Below are positions 62,185 to 64,000 of a stretch of DNA of 64,000 bases, in pieces. Source of the stretch: Proales similis (lineage: Eukaryota > Rotifera > Eurotatoria > Ploima > Proalidae); contig JAGVRJ010000004.1 of NCBI GenBank assembly GCA_019059635.1, positions 1,922,001 through 1,986,000 on the forward strand, given 5' to 3'. The first letter of the stretch is position 1; each line of letters opens with the position of its first letter. Position numbers and translations under genes: made by a program. The notes below the pieces were generated by a model. It did not search any database. It was given only the letters and a program-made list of their open reading frames with translations, and was not told the origin of the DNA.

Positions 62185-64000
62185 ATGAAGTCGTCGCTGT
62201 TGATTTTGCTCTCGCTCAATGGATTGTTGGCCCTGCACTGGCACTCGTTCATCAGCTCATCCGAATTAAAAATTAACCAGCAAAAGGCACTTGATCTACA
62301 AGGCATCCAAGCTCTGAGTGATTTCCTCCTTACTCTGGAGATCCATGAGTCGACGCTGAGGAAAATCGATCCGATCGGCAAGCTTCGTAAATTGAACAAA
62401 CTTAACCTCACCAATAATCTTGTGGACACAATTGATTGCCTGAAAGAACTCAAGCAACTGAGAGTCGTTGTTCTAGACACAAATCGTCTCGGCACTCGCT
62501 CCACCCATATTCTCGTACCTGACTGGCCATATTTGGAGCATCTCGATTTAGACGGCAATTTCTTACAGGCCATCCAGTTTACAAGCGAATTGAAACATTT
62601 GAAAACATTGAGCATCTCTAGAAACCGGCTTGAGCGTTTCGAGCTCAACTCGGCCTCACTGCCCTCGCTGGTCGATCTAGATCTCGACCGGAACCAGTTT
62701 AGACAGCTGGGTGACATTTGCTTGCTCAAGTCTCTTCAAGTCATCGACATCGGCTTCAACAGGCTTGGCGATATTTCTTGCCTTTCTACCATCAATTCGC
62801 TTAAAGTCGTGAAGATCGATGCGAACCAAATCGATGCGAGAAACTTGTCGATCGGAAACTCGGTCACTAAGTTGGAGGCCGATCAAAGTGACATAATCTC
62901 TGTCGAGTGGCTTCAAAACAACAAAATTATCCAAGAGGTCATTTTGAAACGTAACAAAATAGTAAATGTCGAGGCGCTCAAGAGCGTTGTCCAACTCAAG
63001 CTGCTTGACTTGACTTCAAATCAGATTAGCGAATTAGTACCTTTGAATTCGCTGATTCGATTGGAAAAACTCGATTTGGCTCACAATCAAATAGAACAAA
63101 TTGAATGGACAATCGATATGGCAAAACTCACAAAACTGGATCTCAGTCATAACAAGCTCGAAAGACTCCCCAAGTTCGGGGAAAAGCTAAAACTCAGCAA
63201 ACTCTACTTGAGCGGCAATAGAATTCGAGACATCAGCCAAGTGTCAGGACTTGAGAAGTTGGCAAAACTGAAAATATCAGACAATCTGATCGACAGTCTC
63301 GACCCTCTCCAAGGTCTTGATCTCTCCGAACTGGAGGCAGGTGGAAACCAAATCGCGTCTATTGAAAGCGTTTGTCATTCACCAAGTCTCATTTCACTGT
63401 CTCTCAGCTCCAACCTCATCGAATCGATCTCCAACTGCACACAGGGAATGAAGTCGCTCGCTCGTCTGGACTTGTCCAACAACAAATTGAAGACGATCCA
63501 GCTGTGGCCGGCCAACTCGATGCTCAACACTCTCATCGTTGACTCGAACGAGCTGCAGCAGATGCGGGGACTGAGCTTTGCGGCAGAATTGCGGCATCTG
63601 ACCGCTGCCAATAACAGACTGTCGCAGCTGCCCGGCTTGGAGCTGATGACCAAGCTGAGCAAATTGGACGTCGGAGGCAACCACTTTCCCAACTCGACCA
63701 TATTCAGACACCTTGTCGGTCTCAAGGAGCTCAAACTCGGCCACAATCCGCTGTGTGTGGACAGTCCGCTCGACAAGCTTGTGGGCATGAGCCGACTCGA
63801 TTTGAGCGCTGGACAGCTTCTGGCCCATTCGTGGACCTTTTTGCCCGCGCTGCAGAACAGAGTGGTCAAGGGCTACAACGGCGTATTCTTCTACCGGTCG
63901 CTGTTCATCGAACAGGAGAGCAGCACTGTGCCCTGCTCGACACTGATTGAGATGCTGCGTCGAGGCTTCCACGTCGACTTGATGAGCGACGACCAGTTCA
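62185..64000 (+). CDS. LRR-13 mirror copy, incomplete at window end
   Basis: The start (Met at 62185; frame open from 62077) and all codons seen are the same as LRR-13. The window ends within the codons for DDQF, 11 codons before the expected ESRCRLFD end, so the gene is 3'-incomplete only because of the window edge. It keeps the signal peptide, LRRs and almost all of the C-terminal domain. Confidence 0.85.
   Translation, partial: MKSSLLILLSLNGLLALHWHSFISSSELKINQQKALDLQGIQALSDFLLTLEIHESTLRKIDPIGKLRKLNKLNLTNNLVDTIDCLKELKQLRVVVLDTNRLGTRSTHILVPDWPYLEHLDLDGNFLQAIQFTSELKHLKTLSISRNRLERFELNSASLPSLVDLDLDRNQFRQLGDICLLKSLQVIDIGFNRLGDISCLSTINSLKVVKIDANQIDARNLSIGNSVTKLEADQSDIISVEWLQNNKIIQEVILKRNKIVNVEALKSVVQLKLLDLTSNQISELVPLNSLIRLEKLDLAHNQIEQIEWTIDMAKLTKLDLSHNKLERLPKFGEKLKLSKLYLSGNRIRDISQVSGLEKLAKLKISDNLIDSLDPLQGLDLSELEAGGNQIASIESVCHSPSLISLSLSSNLIESISNCTQGMKSLARLDLSNNKLKTIQLWPANSMLNTLIVDSNELQQMRGLSFAAELRHLTAANNRLSQLPGLELMTKLSKLDVGGNHFPNSTIFRHLVGLKELKLGHNPLCVDSPLDKLVGMSRLDLSAGQLLAHSWTFLPALQNRVVKGYNGVFFYRSLFIEQESSTVPCSTLIEMLRRGFHVDLMSDDQF

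Larger units (their letters stand above)
60794..64000. repeat. Right arm of palindrome 2 (runs off the window)
   Basis: Mirror image of 54909-58116. The inner junction at 60794 (acgatatctcg) is sharp and falls inside the PKD-domain exon of the polycystin gene on one side and in the LRR pseudogene on the other. The spacer between the arms is 58117-60793 (2677 bp). Confidence 0.95.

Noticed and set aside
1-64000. Bacterial internalin locus
   Set aside because: The LRR type resembles internalins, but spliced polycystin genes, TATA boxes and absence of ribosome binding sites or LPXTG anchors place the window in an animal.
1-64000. tRNA, rRNA, CRISPR array or transposon coding sequence
   Set aside because: I found no cloverleaf, rRNA-like stretch, regularly spaced short repeat array, transposase or reverse transcriptase; the large repeats are gene-bearing segmental copies without terminal transposon features.

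Overview
The window is eukaryotic DNA, almost certainly from an invertebrate animal with a compact genome. The evidence is a polycystin-1-like gene split by 16 very small GT-AG introns (mostly about 45-110 nt, one about 200 nt). It encodes metazoan-style WSC, PKD, GPS, PLAT and polycystin-channel domains, and TATA-like boxes sit upstream of it and of its relative. I cannot name the species.

The window has two gene classes. (1) A family of intronless genes for secreted leucine-rich-repeat (LRR) proteins of about 650-690 aa. Each has a signal peptide, a mature N terminus with a conserved Trp (usually 'IDW'), about 22 LRRs of the 22-residue SDS22/internalin-like type, and a conserved C-terminal domain with two Cys. 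I label them LRR-1 to LRR-13; LRR-6 is a longer, divergent member. (2) Polycystin-1-like genes: one complete (2853-11113, + strand) and one cut short (58940-60793, + strand). A third is suggested only by orphan signal-peptide first exons inside the repeated block.

Layout: LRR-1 (+), the complete polycystin gene (+), then a long minus-strand LRR array: LRR-2 to LRR-5 (two tandem two-gene units, period about 4.9 kb), LRR-6, LRR-7, LRR-8, and a block of LRR-9/-10/-11. That block is present three times with near-perfect identity: copy A (28631-37400), copy B inverted (37697-44729) and copy C direct (44748-53510). It is followed by a 3'-truncated LRR-12, LRR-13, an LRR pseudogene and the truncated polycystin gene. 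A second giant inverted repeat (54909-58116 versus 60794-64000) then returns the sequence to LRR-13 on the + strand and runs off the window. The A-B-C order (direct, inverted, direct) has sharp junctions, an 18-nt filler and a 19-bp fold-back. This is the form expected of template-switch rearrangement, but an assembly or chimeric-read artefact has to be excluded because the copies differ only by homopolymer indels.

Functional reading (inference): vertebrate polycystin-1 carries LRRs at its N terminus, while the polycystins here start directly with WSC domains and lie among genes for free secreted LRR proteins. The LRR family looks like a diversifying extracellular recognition set, with mosaic exchange between paralogues and two recurring upstream promoter modules. 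It could act with the polycystin receptors, but nothing in the sequence proves this.
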